Of a stretch of 36,937 nucleotides of DNA, positions 24,601 to 32,207 are shown one piece after another. The position numbers and the translations under genes were made by a program. Every line of letters starts with the position of its first letter. The stretch's first letter is position 1. Below the pieces are notes generated by a model. It had not been told where the DNA came from. It ran no database searches and was given only the letters and a program-made list of their open reading frames with translations. Origin of the DNA: Bacillota bacterium (GTDB taxonomy: Bacteria > Bacillota > Clostridia > Acetivibrionales > Acetivibrionaceae); contig JAEZUI010000040.1 of NCBI GenBank assembly GCA_023421115.1, positions 1-36,937 of the forward strand, given 5' to 3'.

Positions 24601-25939
24601 GATAAGTAAATCTAGTCTGTATACTAATAATATCGTATACGGTGCTTTTATCGCTTAGATTAGTTATTTCCAATCTAGGCTTGATTTCCTTCATGCTAAG
24701 TGCTTCACTTAAATCAATCAGACCATATCCAAAGTTTATATCTTTGCCTGCATCTCCTAAATCTTTTGAAGAATCAGTAAGATATTGTTCTACTTCTATA
24801 ATGGATAACGAAGGATTTTTAGAAATTAATAACGCTGCTGCTGCACTTACAAACGGAGTTGCCATAGATGTACCACTATAAGCTCCATATTTATCTCCTG
24901 GTAATGTACTTAGAATATCAACACCTGGTGCGGCCAATTCAATTTGATCTCCAAAATTTGAGAAATATGCAGTTTCATTATCAACGTCCGTTGCAGCCAC
25001 AGTAATAACTCCCGGAACAGCTCCTGGATTAAAATTTTCTGTGTCTAAAGCATCATTTCCAGCCGCAGCTACAACTACAACACCCTTATTAAAGGCATAA
25101 TTACAAGCATTTGTAATTAGTGGACTTTCACCATAACCTCCAAGGCTCATATTTATTACTTTTGCGCCGTTGTCTGCTGCGTAATATATAGCTTGTGCTA
25201 TAGTATAATCATCACCGGACCCGGCTTCTAAAACTCTCAATGGCATGATCTTTATCGGAGCCTTTCCGGCGGTCCCTGCAACTCCAACTTCATTATCTGC
25301 AGAAGCAGCAATTATTCCTGCTACGTGGGAAGCATGCTCTTCATTAACAGGTCCCGGTGAAGGATCTTCATCCATATCTACAAAGTCAAAACCCGGAGTT
25401 ATTCTATCTTTTAAGTCCTCATGATTCATATCAAGTCCTGTATCTATAACCGCCACTTTTACCTCATTTAAAGAGGATGTATCTTTAAGGTTAATCCAAG
25501 CTTCTTGTGCATGGATATTTTTTAATGCCCATTGATTTTTATATTCAGGATCGTTTGGAGCATCCTTTGGAAATTCTACAACTTTTCTGATATAGTTTGG
25601 AATTACATATTCAACGTTTCTGTTCTGTCTGAATATTCTAATTTTTTCCGTAAGTTTGTCATCATTGACCTCTACAAGTACCAAACCATTATCTTGTGAT
25701 TTTAAAATTTTGCCCTGGTTTTTTATTATAAAGTTCTTATTTGCTTTTAAGGATTTATTATCCTTGTACTTAATAATTATTTGACCCGGTTTTCTTTGGT
25801 TGTTTGAATTAGCAATCAAACTGGTATCAAATCTGTTATTGCTCCCATTTGAATTTTCATTTTGTGCAAATACATTGAATGTTAGCGATGATGCCAACAT
25901 GCAGGCTATCGTAAATACTGAAATCGCTTTTTTTAACAT
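21689..25939 (-). CDS. Large secreted subtilisin-like (S8) serine protease
   Basis: An extracellular endopeptidase of 1416 residues from the ATG at 25939 (MLKKAISVFT), which has AGGAGG seven bases upstream; a longer frame to 26062 has no site. Residues 1-25 are a signal peptide ending FNVFA. Residues about 50-120 look like an inhibitor I9-type propeptide. The catalytic domain (about 135-455) has Asp166 in AVIDTGLD, His202 in EEHASHVAG, Asn295 in AAAGND and Ser358 in GTSMATP. The His motif departs from the usual GHGTHVAG. About 950 residues of beta-rich modules follow, including a carboxypeptidase-regulatory-like stretch near 570-640 and two related modules near 825-1000 and 1275-1416. No LPXTG, SLH or dockerin is visible. 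It has its own promoter and stem-loop and is unrelated to its housekeeping neighbours. Confidence 0.93.
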   Translation of the reverse strand: MLKKAISVFTIACMLASSLTFNVFAQNENSNGSNNRFDTSLIANSNNQRKPGQIIIKYKDNKSLKANKNFIIKNQGKILKSQDNGLVLVEVNDDKLTEKIRIFRQNRNVEYVIPNYIRKVVEFPKDAPNDPEYKNQWALKNIHAQEAWINLKDTSSLNEVKVAVIDTGLDMNHEDLKDRITPGFDFVDMDEDPSPGPVNEEHASHVAGIIAASADNEVGVAGTAGKAPIKIMPLRVLEAGSGDDYTIAQAIYYAADNGAKVINMSLGGYGESPLITNACNYAFNKGVVVVAAAGNDALDTENFNPGAVPGVITVAATDVDNETAYFSNFGDQIELAAPGVDILSTLPGDKYGAYSGTSMATPFVSAAAALLISKNPSLSIIEVEQYLTDSSKDLGDAGKDINFGYGLIDLSEALSMKEIKPRLEITNLSDKSTVYDIISIQTRFTYPEKILNTNLYIDDILIAPIENEVISEADEESVAQSVYENKMYNNFELDTNKFRDGIHTLKVVAEDKDEQTYTKEISINIRNKVYTGLRVKVTNEGEPVKSGYVEVYNKYNLNGETYYRYIYSANTSSNGVAIIPGTVAPNGNDYVVVASYEIVDGDRYSYASEVLETTAPGSIEMDGTGLVPVTIDVDVDDPFPLLFTSYKFPGSDDSFEFFVLATAEEGQADVYLNPGTYSFQAICYSSGAADEIVEEEDYELKNSGIYLLHTEDIEVDTDNSYIVIDSDISNLANVDATYKNIHGFIPQSGSVGFSLKDSNLVCGFGIDETSNLPDIYLTPGSYICSMDIVGQKDNQLAYVSLEGDVIEFESGSENSLDFGGTLTGKIDADKTKYIPGEELNIDCSITDSYGNKLLYMDYIYDDMYKLFNGQNILTYKTAPNKVQIRSFDSLINALEEPVEPEEPIEIEYKSPAEITLVDSKGNEIMKRELYYLQSEYMLLPQNLATDKYELKLVVDVPYLIQADTSFEVSRVVKNNAVKFTIEQSNKTKATGAIVQAFNVQTGETYYFEGVNLLDGEMFVSLPKGSYKFVVTATSYEIGGIMLDELSKEELSRTVSEDVYEEISIAINNTVYVKEGKSPANYSLSSSQLQKIDFEVKDEKGKILDRPAGYFLSMPFGSSTYSSLLGMNLEVLGIKISMGEVYISKGNYNFSTEVLSEDSSSTERIIFKPNVAIGLKTKNNQRVQFTSENLTEVSLDSKSDKKFIDAVLSDTKTGFTTTLNLIKNKPVKVSKGLYEMDILCESTQYGNNYIYVMNSQKDFTSDNTIINCSTDFSMSIKPSKSIYKAGETLKTTNVISDRYGNRVVDIYGDSYYMYLSEIRKSSKGRVVLKKVNGEIKPYDIITREYVEIPYYDIRAPFIYIKDSFDDVILSAKSPDFYTKSEIKLDPQWIDSGNYKIEWTLDIDADGNMSAESSFNVK

Positions 25940-26082
25940 AGTATGACCTCCTAAAATATTGTATAGATTATTTTTTGATATGGCATAGAATAAGATTCTC
26001 AAGTTCCTTTTTGCATTTCTAATTTCAGCACACCACCTCCACATGGATATTTTTTTACACAATATACCAGTTGTATTGTATT

Positions 26083-26111
26083 ATATTAAATCATTGAAAA
26101 TATTTTATCAA
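26083..26111 (-). promoter_or_regulatory. Candidate sigma-A promoter for the subtilase gene
   Basis: On the minus strand, TTGATA (26111-26106) and TAATAT (26088-26083) are spaced by 17 bases. It lies just past the ispG terminator and leaves a leader of about 135 bases before the protease ATG. Confidence 0.5.
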
Positions 26112-26157
26112 CATATTTTGGACAAAGTTTATAAATTTGTAATAAATGGTTTAAATT

Positions 26158-26194
26158 TAGAAATAACTATTGACTAGGTATTTTTTAGAAATAA
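26158..26194 (+). repeat. Right-end fragment of the repeat element
   Basis: TAGAAATAACTATTGACTAG followed by GTATTTTTTAGAAAT matches the right-hand third of the copies at 20884 and 7131, where ATTGACCAGTTATTTTTT is conserved. The left part is absent. Confidence 0.5.
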
Positions 26195-26254
26195 AAAAGA
26201 TCTAACTGTAAATATGAATGAAATTATACATTCTTACTTTACAGATTGATCTTA
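26193..26254 (-). terminator. Intrinsic terminator of the uppS-ispG operon
   Basis: A long imperfect stem pairs AAGATC and CTGTAAA with TTTACAG and GATCTT. On the minus strand it is followed directly by TTTTTTATTTC. It lies 49 bases past the ispG stop. Confidence 0.8.
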
Positions 26255-26302
26255 AAAATTTTGTATTTACTACTTTAGTTGTAACTTCCGCTTCGTTATG
26301 TA

Positions 26303-27367
26303 TTATAACTTATGTATCTCTTCCAAAAACTCTTCTACAGCTTTCTCTTGAGGGATTTTTCTTATAATTTCACCTTTTTTAAAGAGCAGCACTTCGCCCT
26401 TACCGCCTGCAATCCCAATATCGGCTTCTCTTGCCTCACCCGGCCCGTTTACGGCACACCCCATGACTGCAACCTTGATGTCCTTATTGATCTTTGAAAG
26501 TTTCTCTTCTATTTTTTCCGCAATACCTATTAAGTCTACCTGACATCTGCCGCAGGTCGGACATGACACAAACTCAATACCGCCCTTTTTAATATCTAAT
26601 GCCTTTAAAATCTCATTTCCTGCTCTTATTTCTTCAACAGGATCTCCTGTCAATGATACCCTTATAGTATCTCCAATACCTTCAGCCAAAAGGCTTCCTA
26701 AGCCCACAGCAGATTTAATGGTTCCCCTATAAACAGTTCCCGCCTCAGTTACTCCAATGTGAAGAGGATATACGGTTTTTTCTGCCATCTTGCGATAAGC
26801 TGCAATTGTCATAGATACACTTGAGGCCTTCAATGAAAACACAATATCATAAAAGTCCAACTCTTCGAGAATTCGTGAATGACCTAATGCACTTTCCACC
26901 ATAGCTTCCGGTGTCACTCCGCCAAATTTAGCCATCACTTCCTTCTCAAGAGAACCGGAATTCACACCGATCCTTATAGGGATTTTTCTCTCTTTAGCCA
27001 CCTCAACCACTGCTCTAACTCTATCCCGATCTCCAATATTTCCAGGATTGAGCCTTATTTTATCCGCTCCGTTTTTCATGCTCTCTATGGCAAGACGGTA
27101 ATCAAAGTGAATATCTGCTACTAAAGGAATGCTTATGGATTTCTTAATGTGCTCAATTGCCTCTGCTGCCTGACTATCCGGCACAGCGACTCTTACTATG
27201 TTACAGCCTGCCTCTTCTAGCCTCTTTATCTGAGTAACAGTTGCTACAGCATCTCTTGTGTCGGTATTTGTCATTGATTGGACAGAAATTGGAGAATCAC
27301 CTCCGATAAAGGTGTCTCCGATGTATACTTTTTTTGTCTTTTTTCTTTCAATATAATTTTTATTCAT
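26303..27367 (-). CDS. ispG: (E)-4-hydroxy-3-methylbut-2-enyl-diphosphate synthase
   Basis: Carries out the penultimate step of the non-mevalonate isoprenoid pathway with a 4Fe-4S cluster. At 354 residues it is the short bacterial form. Cluster ligands are Cys269 and Cys272 (SCPTCGR), Cys304 (MGCAVNGPGE) and Glu311. The TIM barrel shows VQSMTNTDTRD and RLNPGN. It is last in a run of uppS, cdsA, dxr, rseP and ispG, just before a terminator. It shares its pathway with dxr in the same run, and both feed uppS. Confidence 0.97.
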   Translation of the reverse strand: MNKNYIERKKTKKVYIGDTFIGGDSPISVQSMTNTDTRDAVATVTQIKRLEEAGCNIVRVAVPDSQAAEAIEHIKKSISIPLVADIHFDYRLAIESMKNGADKIRLNPGNIGDRDRVRAVVEVAKERKIPIRIGVNSGSLEKEVMAKFGGVTPEAMVESALGHSRILEELDFYDIVFSLKASSVSMTIAAYRKMAEKTVYPLHIGVTEAGTVYRGTIKSAVGLGSLLAEGIGDTIRVSLTGDPVEEIRAGNEILKALDIKKGGIEFVSCPTCGRCQVDLIGIAEKIEEKLSKINKDIKVAVMGCAVNGPGEAREADIGIAGGKGEVLLFKKGEIIRKIPQEKAVEEFLEEIHKL

Positions 27368-27406
27368 ACTTGATTCCTTCCAGACTTTTATCTATTCAAA
27401 ACGTCT

Positions 27407-28696
27407 TTAAAACTGAAACCCAAGAATATTGGCAAAATCTTTAAAGGTTATTAATATTGATAATCCAATCAATATAAAAAAGCCTATTGTTGTAATAATC
27501 GCTTCTTTTTCAATTGGAAGCGGCTTTCTTCTAACAGCCTCTACAGCAAGTAGAACAAGCTTGCTTCCGTCAAGAGCAGGAAACGGTATTAAATTCGTAG
27601 CTCCTACAGCAACACTTATGTATGCCGTTAAATAAAGTATTGTCAATATAGCATCCGCTGTGCTTGCGGTAGTCTTAACTGCATCATTCATAGTGTTTAC
27701 TATTCCTACGGGACCAACCATTTCTGCAATGGATGCTTTTCCGGTAAACAGCCATGATAGTGTATATCCAACAATTCTAACATTGCTGTAAGCAAAAACT
27801 ACACCTTGTTTTAGTGATGTTAAAACATCACCTTTCGTATAAGCAAGAGAAAATCCTACACCATATTGTTCCATATCTGTCGTTTCTACAGGAGTTGCTT
27901 TTAAATCAACTCTTTTTCCATCTCTTTCAACAGTAACTTCTACGGAACTGGTCCCATTTGCCTGCAGAATATTCCTTACACCTTCAATATCGCTAACGAT
28001 TGTATTATTTAGTGCTACTATTCTGTCACCTTTTTTTATACCCGCTTCGTCAGCAGCCCCTCCTTTTGTAACAGCTTCCACTACGTTCACATTCTCAGTG
28101 TTTAAAATAAATTCAAGCACATATCTCTTATTAGCAGGAATTTTACGAGGTTCAAAGTCCAGTTCAAGAATTTTGTTTTCTCTTTTTATTTTGATATTTG
28201 TAGGCTCTCCTTTGGAAATATATAAAAACTGATCTAAATCCATAGGTTGATATAGTCTTTTATTGTCATATTCAACTATTTTATCACCTACTTGTAAGCC
28301 AGCTTCAAAAGCTGGTGAATCTTCTGCTATTTTACTTATATTCAGTGTCTTATAACCATTAATGGAAAAAAAGATAGTAATTATAATTATTGCCGAAATA
28401 ATATTTGCAAGAGGCCCTGCTGCAATCACCGCTGCTCTCACCCATACAGGTTTCTTGCTAAAGGCGTTCTCGCTATCTGATTCTTCGTCCTCACCTTCCA
28501 TTTTTACATATGCAAGTATTGGAAAAAGCCTTAATGAGTACGTTGTATCACCTTTTGTAAAACTAAACAGTTTAGGTCCCACAAAGAGCGAAAACTCATC
28601 TACCTTTATCTTTGAAAGCTTTGCAACAGCAAAGTGTCCTAATTCATGAATAATAAGAATGAAGTTAAACGCCAGAATTATCATTAATATGTTCAT
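27407..28696 (-). CDS. rseP: Site-2 intramembrane zinc metalloprotease RseP/RasP
   Basis: Cleaves membrane-embedded substrates such as anti-sigma factors and leftover signal peptides. In 429 residues the zinc site is His17-Glu18-Leu-Gly-His21 in the first membrane helix. The third ligand lies in PALDGSKLVLL near residue 372. Two PDZ-like segments sit between the membrane helices (SPAFEAGLQVGDKI and AADEAGIKKGDRI). GGAGG is six bases before the ATG at 28696. A long-form repeat element separates it from dxr upstream. Confidence 0.95.
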   Translation of the reverse strand: MNILMIILAFNFILIIHELGHFAVAKLSKIKVDEFSLFVGPKLFSFTKGDTTYSLRLFPILAYVKMEGEDEESDSENAFSKKPVWVRAAVIAAGPLANIISAIIIITIFFSINGYKTLNISKIAEDSPAFEAGLQVGDKIVEYDNKRLYQPMDLDQFLYISKGEPTNIKIKRENKILELDFEPRKIPANKRYVLEFILNTENVNVVEAVTKGGAADEAGIKKGDRIVALNNTIVSDIEGVRNILQANGTSSVEVTVERDGKRVDLKATPVETTDMEQYGVGFSLAYTKGDVLTSLKQGVVFAYSNVRIVGYTLSWLFTGKASIAEMVGPVGIVNTMNDAVKTTASTADAILTILYLTAYISVAVGATNLIPFPALDGSKLVLLAVEAVRRKPLPIEKEAIITTIGFFILIGLSILITFKDFANILGFQF

Positions 28697-28776
28697 TACA
28701 AACCTCCTAATTTGCTCTACTCTATGTACAATTTATTTTATCACAATAGTAATTTTAAAAAAAAGGATAAATTATA

Positions 28777-28923
28777 TCTAAAAATAACCTATACAACATT
28801 TATGCTCAAAAGCCCATTATGGAAGCTTTTAAGCTTTCATACATAGGAACATTATTTTGCGATGCAAAAAATGTAAATCAATTTTTTAAATGACAATTGA
28901 CCAGTTGTTTCTTTAATCACCTT
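28777..28923 (+). repeat. Long-form intergenic element, full copy
   Basis: A 147-base version of subfamily A. The flanks (AAAAATAACCTATACAAC and AATTGACCAGTTG then TTTCTTTAATCACC) match 20884-20984. About 58 extra bases sit in the centre, including GGAAGCTTTTAAGCTTTC and GGAACATTATTTTGC. That extra piece is also found at 5463 and 31838. It lies in the dxr-rseP gap. Confidence 0.85.
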
Positions 28924-28968
28924 ACTTAAATTTTACTATTGTAACTATAAAAATTATACTACAAATTT

Positions 28969-30114
28969 CTATATATACATATTACAAATTAACTTTCTTG
29001 CCCATAAATCCACATCCAATATGTCTTGGATGTTTGGTTTTTTGACTATCTCATGCCTTGCCATAACGCTTTCAATCACACTAGGTATATCAAGAAACTT
29101 TATTTTTTCTTTTAAGAATAAAGCAACTGCCTCTTCATTAGCTGCATTCATGACCGCCGGCATTGTTGCTCCTATTTTCAATGCTTCAAAAGCTAATTTT
29201 AAACATGGAAAGTTCTTCATATCCGGTTCTTCGAAGGTCAGATTACCACATTTTAAAAGATCCAGTTTTGAAAAGTCATTGAACTTTCTATCCGGGTATG
29301 TGAGGGCAAATTGTATTGGAAGTCTCATATCAGGTGAACCGAGCTGAGCCATAACAGAACCATCAACATATTCAACCATTGAATGTATTATACTTTGGGG
29401 ATGTACAATGACTTTTATCAATTCAGTGTCTATACCAAAAAGCCATTTAGCTTCGATCACCTCCAAACCTTTATTCATAAGAGTCGCCGAATCTATAGTT
29501 ATCTTGCTTCCCATACTCCAATTTGGATGCTTTAACGCCTGTGCCAAAGTAACCTTTTCTAGTTCCTCACGGTGTTTTCCCCTAAACGGTCCTCCTGAGG
29601 CAGTCAATATAATTTTTGATATATCTTCTATATTATTACCCATTAAACTTTGAAATATAGCAGAATGTTCGCTGTCTACAGGAAGAATTTTTACTCCTGC
29701 CTTTTGAGCTTCTCTCATAACAATTTCCCCGGCTGTTACAAGAGTCTCCTTATTCGCTAGTGCAATATTCTTTCTGTTCTTTATAGCCTCCATCGTAGGT
29801 ATCAAACCAGCAATCCCCACAATAGAGGTTACCACCGTATCAACTGAATCAATAGACGCTACAGTTTTAAATCCTTCTATTCCAGTAATAACTTCAACAT
29901 CAAGACCTTCCAACCTTTGAGCTAAAACCTTTGCCAATTTTTCATCTCCAACGGCAACAATATCTGGCAAAAACTCTCTTGCCTGATTTTCCAATTTATC
30001 TATACTTGTATTGGCAGCAAGTCCTGCAACCCTTATACCGAGATTTCTTGCAACATCAAGTGTTTGAACACCTATTGACCCTGTTGATCCTAATATTGAA
30101 ATCGATTTTGTCAT
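28969..30114 (-). CDS. dxr: 1-deoxy-D-xylulose-5-phosphate reductoisomerase
   Basis: Makes 2-C-methyl-D-erythritol 4-phosphate using NADPH, the first committed step of the non-mevalonate pathway. In 381 residues the NADPH site is GSTGSIGVQTLDV. The metal and substrate site shows ALANKETLV, PVDSEHSAIFQ and ATMNKGLEVIEA-type sequence (SATLMNKGLE). The length is typical. AAGGAG lies upstream of the ATG at 30114. Confidence 0.97.
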   Translation of the reverse strand: MTKSISILGSTGSIGVQTLDVARNLGIRVAGLAANTSIDKLENQAREFLPDIVAVGDEKLAKVLAQRLEGLDVEVITGIEGFKTVASIDSVDTVVTSIVGIAGLIPTMEAIKNRKNIALANKETLVTAGEIVMREAQKAGVKILPVDSEHSAIFQSLMGNNIEDISKIILTASGGPFRGKHREELEKVTLAQALKHPNWSMGSKITIDSATLMNKGLEVIEAKWLFGIDTELIKVIVHPQSIIHSMVEYVDGSVMAQLGSPDMRLPIQFALTYPDRKFNDFSKLDLLKCGNLTFEEPDMKNFPCLKLAFEALKIGATMPAVMNAANEEAVALFLKEKIKFLDIPSVIESVMARHEIVKKPNIQDILDVDLWARKLICNMYI

Positions 30115-30152
30115 TTGATTCTCTCCTTAAAACATTTAAAAAACACCTTTAG

Positions 30153-30178
30153 ACCATTAAAAAACAACCTATACAACC
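30153..30178 (+). repeat. Left-end fragment of the repeat element at the cdsA stop
   Basis: ACCATTAAAAAACAACCTAT followed by ACAACC matches the left arm of subfamily A (CATTTCAAAAAATAACCTAT). The fragment ends at the cdsA stop codon; no right half follows. Confidence 0.5.
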
Positions 30179-31020
30179 TAAAATAATAGACCCGATATAT
30201 AAAAATAAACTACCGGTGCTGTAAACAATATACTGTCAAACCTGTCTAAAACGCCTCCGTGCCCAGGCATAATATTGCCATAATCTTTAATCTTTACATG
30301 ACGCTTAATTGCCGAAGCAGCCCAATCTCCAATCTGAGATATTATACCGCACATCAACCCCAAAAAAACAAAGTGGTGCATTGATATTAGACTGTCAAGA
30401 TTAATATATCTCAAATATAGTGCATAACATGCCATAGTAAAAGCACATCCTATTATACCACCAACAGAACCCTCTACCGTCTTTTTAGGACTTATCTCAG
30501 GCAAAAGCTTGTGCTTGCCCATTAAATATCCCGTGAAATAGGCAAAAGTATCGGTTGCAAATGCCCCAATAAAAATAAGCCAAACATAGTAAAAACCGTT
30601 ACTCATATTTCTGATCAATATTACAAATGAGAACAAAAATACAATATAAAAAATTCCGAAAATAGTTATAGATATGTCAAATATATTATATTTATTATTA
30701 AAAAATATTATGTAACAAAACAAAACCAACATTACTGTAAAAACAGCAAGAAATCCCGACCAGTAAGAAAATAAAAATCCGACCTCAATTCCAAAACTAT
30801 TCAAGGTATCCCTCGAACATATCAAAAACATGTATAGCGAAGCTATATATCCAATAAATCTCACAGGTTTATATCCTGCATTTGATACCGCCGAATAAAA
30901 CTCATTTAATCCCAAAATGGACAGTAAAAAAATAAAAAGACCAAGAACAAACTTACCGGACCATACAACTAAAAACAGTAATATTGCTCCCGCTATACCG
31001 CTAGCAACTCTAATTTTCAA
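30178..31020 (-). CDS. cdsA: Phosphatidate cytidylyltransferase (CDP-diglyceride synthase)
   Basis: Makes CDP-diacylglycerol, the branch point for phospholipids, in the membrane. The 280-residue protein has about eight hydrophobic helices. It ends with the family signature SAIKRHVKIKDYGNIMPGHG followed by GVLDRFDS. The start is most likely the TTG at 31020 (then KIRVASGIAG). The sequence GGAGGAG sits six bases before it, inside the last codons of uppS. A TTG at 31035 would put that same GGAGGAG inside the coding sequence. Only one base separates it from the uppS stop, so translation is tightly coupled. Confidence 0.93.
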   Translation of the reverse strand: MKIRVASGIAGAILLFLVVWSGKFVLGLFIFLLSILGLNEFYSAVSNAGYKPVRFIGYIASLYMFLICSRDTLNSFGIEVGFLFSYWSGFLAVFTVMLVLFCYIIFFNNKYNIFDISITIFGIFYIVFLFSFVILIRNMSNGFYYVWLIFIGAFATDTFAYFTGYLMGKHKLLPEISPKKTVEGSVGGIIGCAFTMACYALYLRYINLDSLISMHHFVFLGLMCGIISQIGDWAASAIKRHVKIKDYGNIMPGHGGVLDRFDSILFTAPVVYFYISGLLF

Positions 31021-31021
31021 T

Positions 31022-31786
31022 TTATACTCCTCCAAACCTACGGTTTCTTATCTGAAATTCTTTTATTGCCTCTATAATATGCTCTTTCTTAAAATCCGGC
31101 CACAAAGCATCAGTATACCAAAATTCGGTATATGCTGATTGCCATATAAGAAAATTGCTTACTCTCTTTTCTCCTCCCGGACGTATCAAAAGATCTGGGT
31201 CTGGTACATCCTTAGTATATAACCTCTTTGAAATCATGGTTTCATCAATACTATCATGCTTGATTTTACCTTCTGCCACTTCTCTCGCTAACTCTTTTAC
31301 AGCATGGACAATTTCATCTTTTCCACCATAATTTATAGCGATATTTAGTGTCAATCCCGTATTATCTTCCGTCAGCTTTGTAACTCGTACTATCTGTTCC
31401 TGAATCTCTTTACTTAATACACTCTTATCGCCGATAGTTTTTATCCTAACACTTCTGCCATTAATATGACTTTCAGCATTTTTCAAATAGTCCAGTAGCA
31501 GATCCATTAGAGTGTCTACCTCACTTTTGGGCCTCTTCCAGTTTTCGGTAGAAAAAGCATACACCGTCAAATATTTTATTCCTATTTCACCACAAAAATG
31601 AGCAATTTTATCTAAATTATTCGAACCTTCCCGGTGACCTATCGATCTAGGCAATCCTCTTTTCTTTGCCCATCGTCCATTCCCATCCATTATAATAGCT
31701 ATGTGAACCGGTAAATTGTTATAATCGATTTCATATTTTTCTTTGTCTATTTCATTTTTCTTAAAAAACTTACTTAAGAAATACAT
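31022..31786 (-). CDS. uppS: Undecaprenyl diphosphate synthase (cis-prenyltransferase)
   Basis: Builds the C55 lipid carrier for cell-wall synthesis from isoprenoid units. In 254 residues the catalytic Asp34 lies in IIMDGNGRWAKKRG. The other signatures GHREGSNNL, YAFSTENWKRP, NIAINYGGKDEI and LIRPGGEKRVSNFLIWQSAY are present. The usual Arg-Leu in RPGGE-x-R-LSNF is Arg-Val here. GGGAGG precedes the ATG at 31786. It starts the uppS-cdsA-dxr-rseP-ispG run, downstream of a terminator and a candidate promoter. Confidence 0.97.
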   Translation of the reverse strand: MYFLSKFFKKNEIDKEKYEIDYNNLPVHIAIIMDGNGRWAKKRGLPRSIGHREGSNNLDKIAHFCGEIGIKYLTVYAFSTENWKRPKSEVDTLMDLLLDYLKNAESHINGRSVRIKTIGDKSVLSKEIQEQIVRVTKLTEDNTGLTLNIAINYGGKDEIVHAVKELAREVAEGKIKHDSIDETMISKRLYTKDVPDPDLLIRPGGEKRVSNFLIWQSAYTEFWYTDALWPDFKKEHIIEAIKEFQIRNRRFGGV

Positions 31787-31837
31787 CCTAACCTCCCGGT
31801 ACTCTTTAGGTCAACTTGCAAGATCCTCTATAGAGAT

Positions 31838-31925
31838 TATATATAACAATACATCATTTCATACAGAAGCCCAAAAGCACCCCTATGAAGAACATTATTT
31901 TGCAAACTAAAAAATATTTCGCAAT
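31838..31925 (+). repeat. Decayed long-form repeat element
   Basis: TATAACAATACATCATTTC, AGAAGCCCAAAAGC and GAACATTATTTTGC occur in the same order as in 28777-28923. Both outer ends are lost. It lies between the terminator after the PASTA-like gene and uppS. Confidence 0.5.
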
Positions 31926-31933
31926 TCCTTATT

Positions 31934-31962
31934 ATATTATTATACTATAGAAATTTTCGCAA
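31934..31962 (-). promoter_or_regulatory. Candidate promoter for uppS
   Basis: On the minus strand, TTGCGA (31962-31957) and TAATAT (31939-31934) are spaced by 17 bases, and a nearby TATAGTATAAT offers an alternative -10. It lies between the upstream terminator and uppS, where a promoter would be needed. Confidence 0.4.
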
Positions 31963-31995
31963 TTGTAAAGTTTTTCGAAACCAACTAAATTAAAA

Positions 31996-32014
31996 CCCCT
32001 CTTTGCTAGAGGGG
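31996..32014 (-). terminator. Intrinsic terminator that overlaps the PASTA-like gene stop
   Basis: Seven-base arms CCCCTCT / AGAGGGG with a five-base loop. On the minus strand it is followed by TTTTAATTT. The TAG stop of the PASTA-like gene (32008-32006) spans the junction of the first arm and the loop, so a terminating ribosome would cover the stem. Confidence 0.85.
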
Positions 32015-32206
32015 CTTACAAATAATCATTTCAAACTCCTTAACGCTGTCTTTCCTTATACCTGCGACTCTATAATTATCATCATAAGCATCACATTTTA
32101 GTCTTGGTGAAGATGTAACTGTTATACAATAATCTTTAATACCATTACTCTCTAAAATACTTTTCGCATCTGATAATGTAAACCCTATTATATCCGTTAC
32201 CTTCAT
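32006..32206 (-). CDS. Small PASTA-like protein, 66 residues
   Basis: A stand-alone protein of unknown function. The sequence VTDIIGFTLSDAKSILESNG closely follows the PASTA pattern (V-P-D-V-x-G-x-x-L-x-x-A-x-x-x-L). The end FEMIICKP resembles the closing strand of that fold. PASTA domains normally occur in penicillin-binding proteins and Ser/Thr kinases, but here there is no signal peptide or membrane segment. The ATG at 32206 comes one base after the frr stop and uses GAGGTT, which lies in the last frr codons. An in-frame codon at 32263 would lie inside frr. It is the last gene before a terminator. Confidence 0.8.
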   Translation of the reverse strand: MKVTDIIGFTLSDAKSILESNGIKDYCITVTSSPRLKCDAYDDNYRVAGIRKDSVKEFEMIICKPL

Positions 32207-32207
32207 C

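Larger units (their letters stand above)
25940..26302. other. Intergenic region between ispG and subtilase genes
   Basis: A 363-base gap holding, in transcription order on the minus strand, the ispG terminator (26193-26254), a decayed repeat piece, a candidate promoter (26083-26111) and the long subtilase leader. I see no coding sequence. Confidence 0.75.

Noticed and set aside
25940..26062. Extended N terminus of the subtilase beginning at 26062
   Set aside because: The ATG at 25939 has AGGAGG at the right distance and begins a proper signal peptide; the extra 41 residues show no signal and no binding site.
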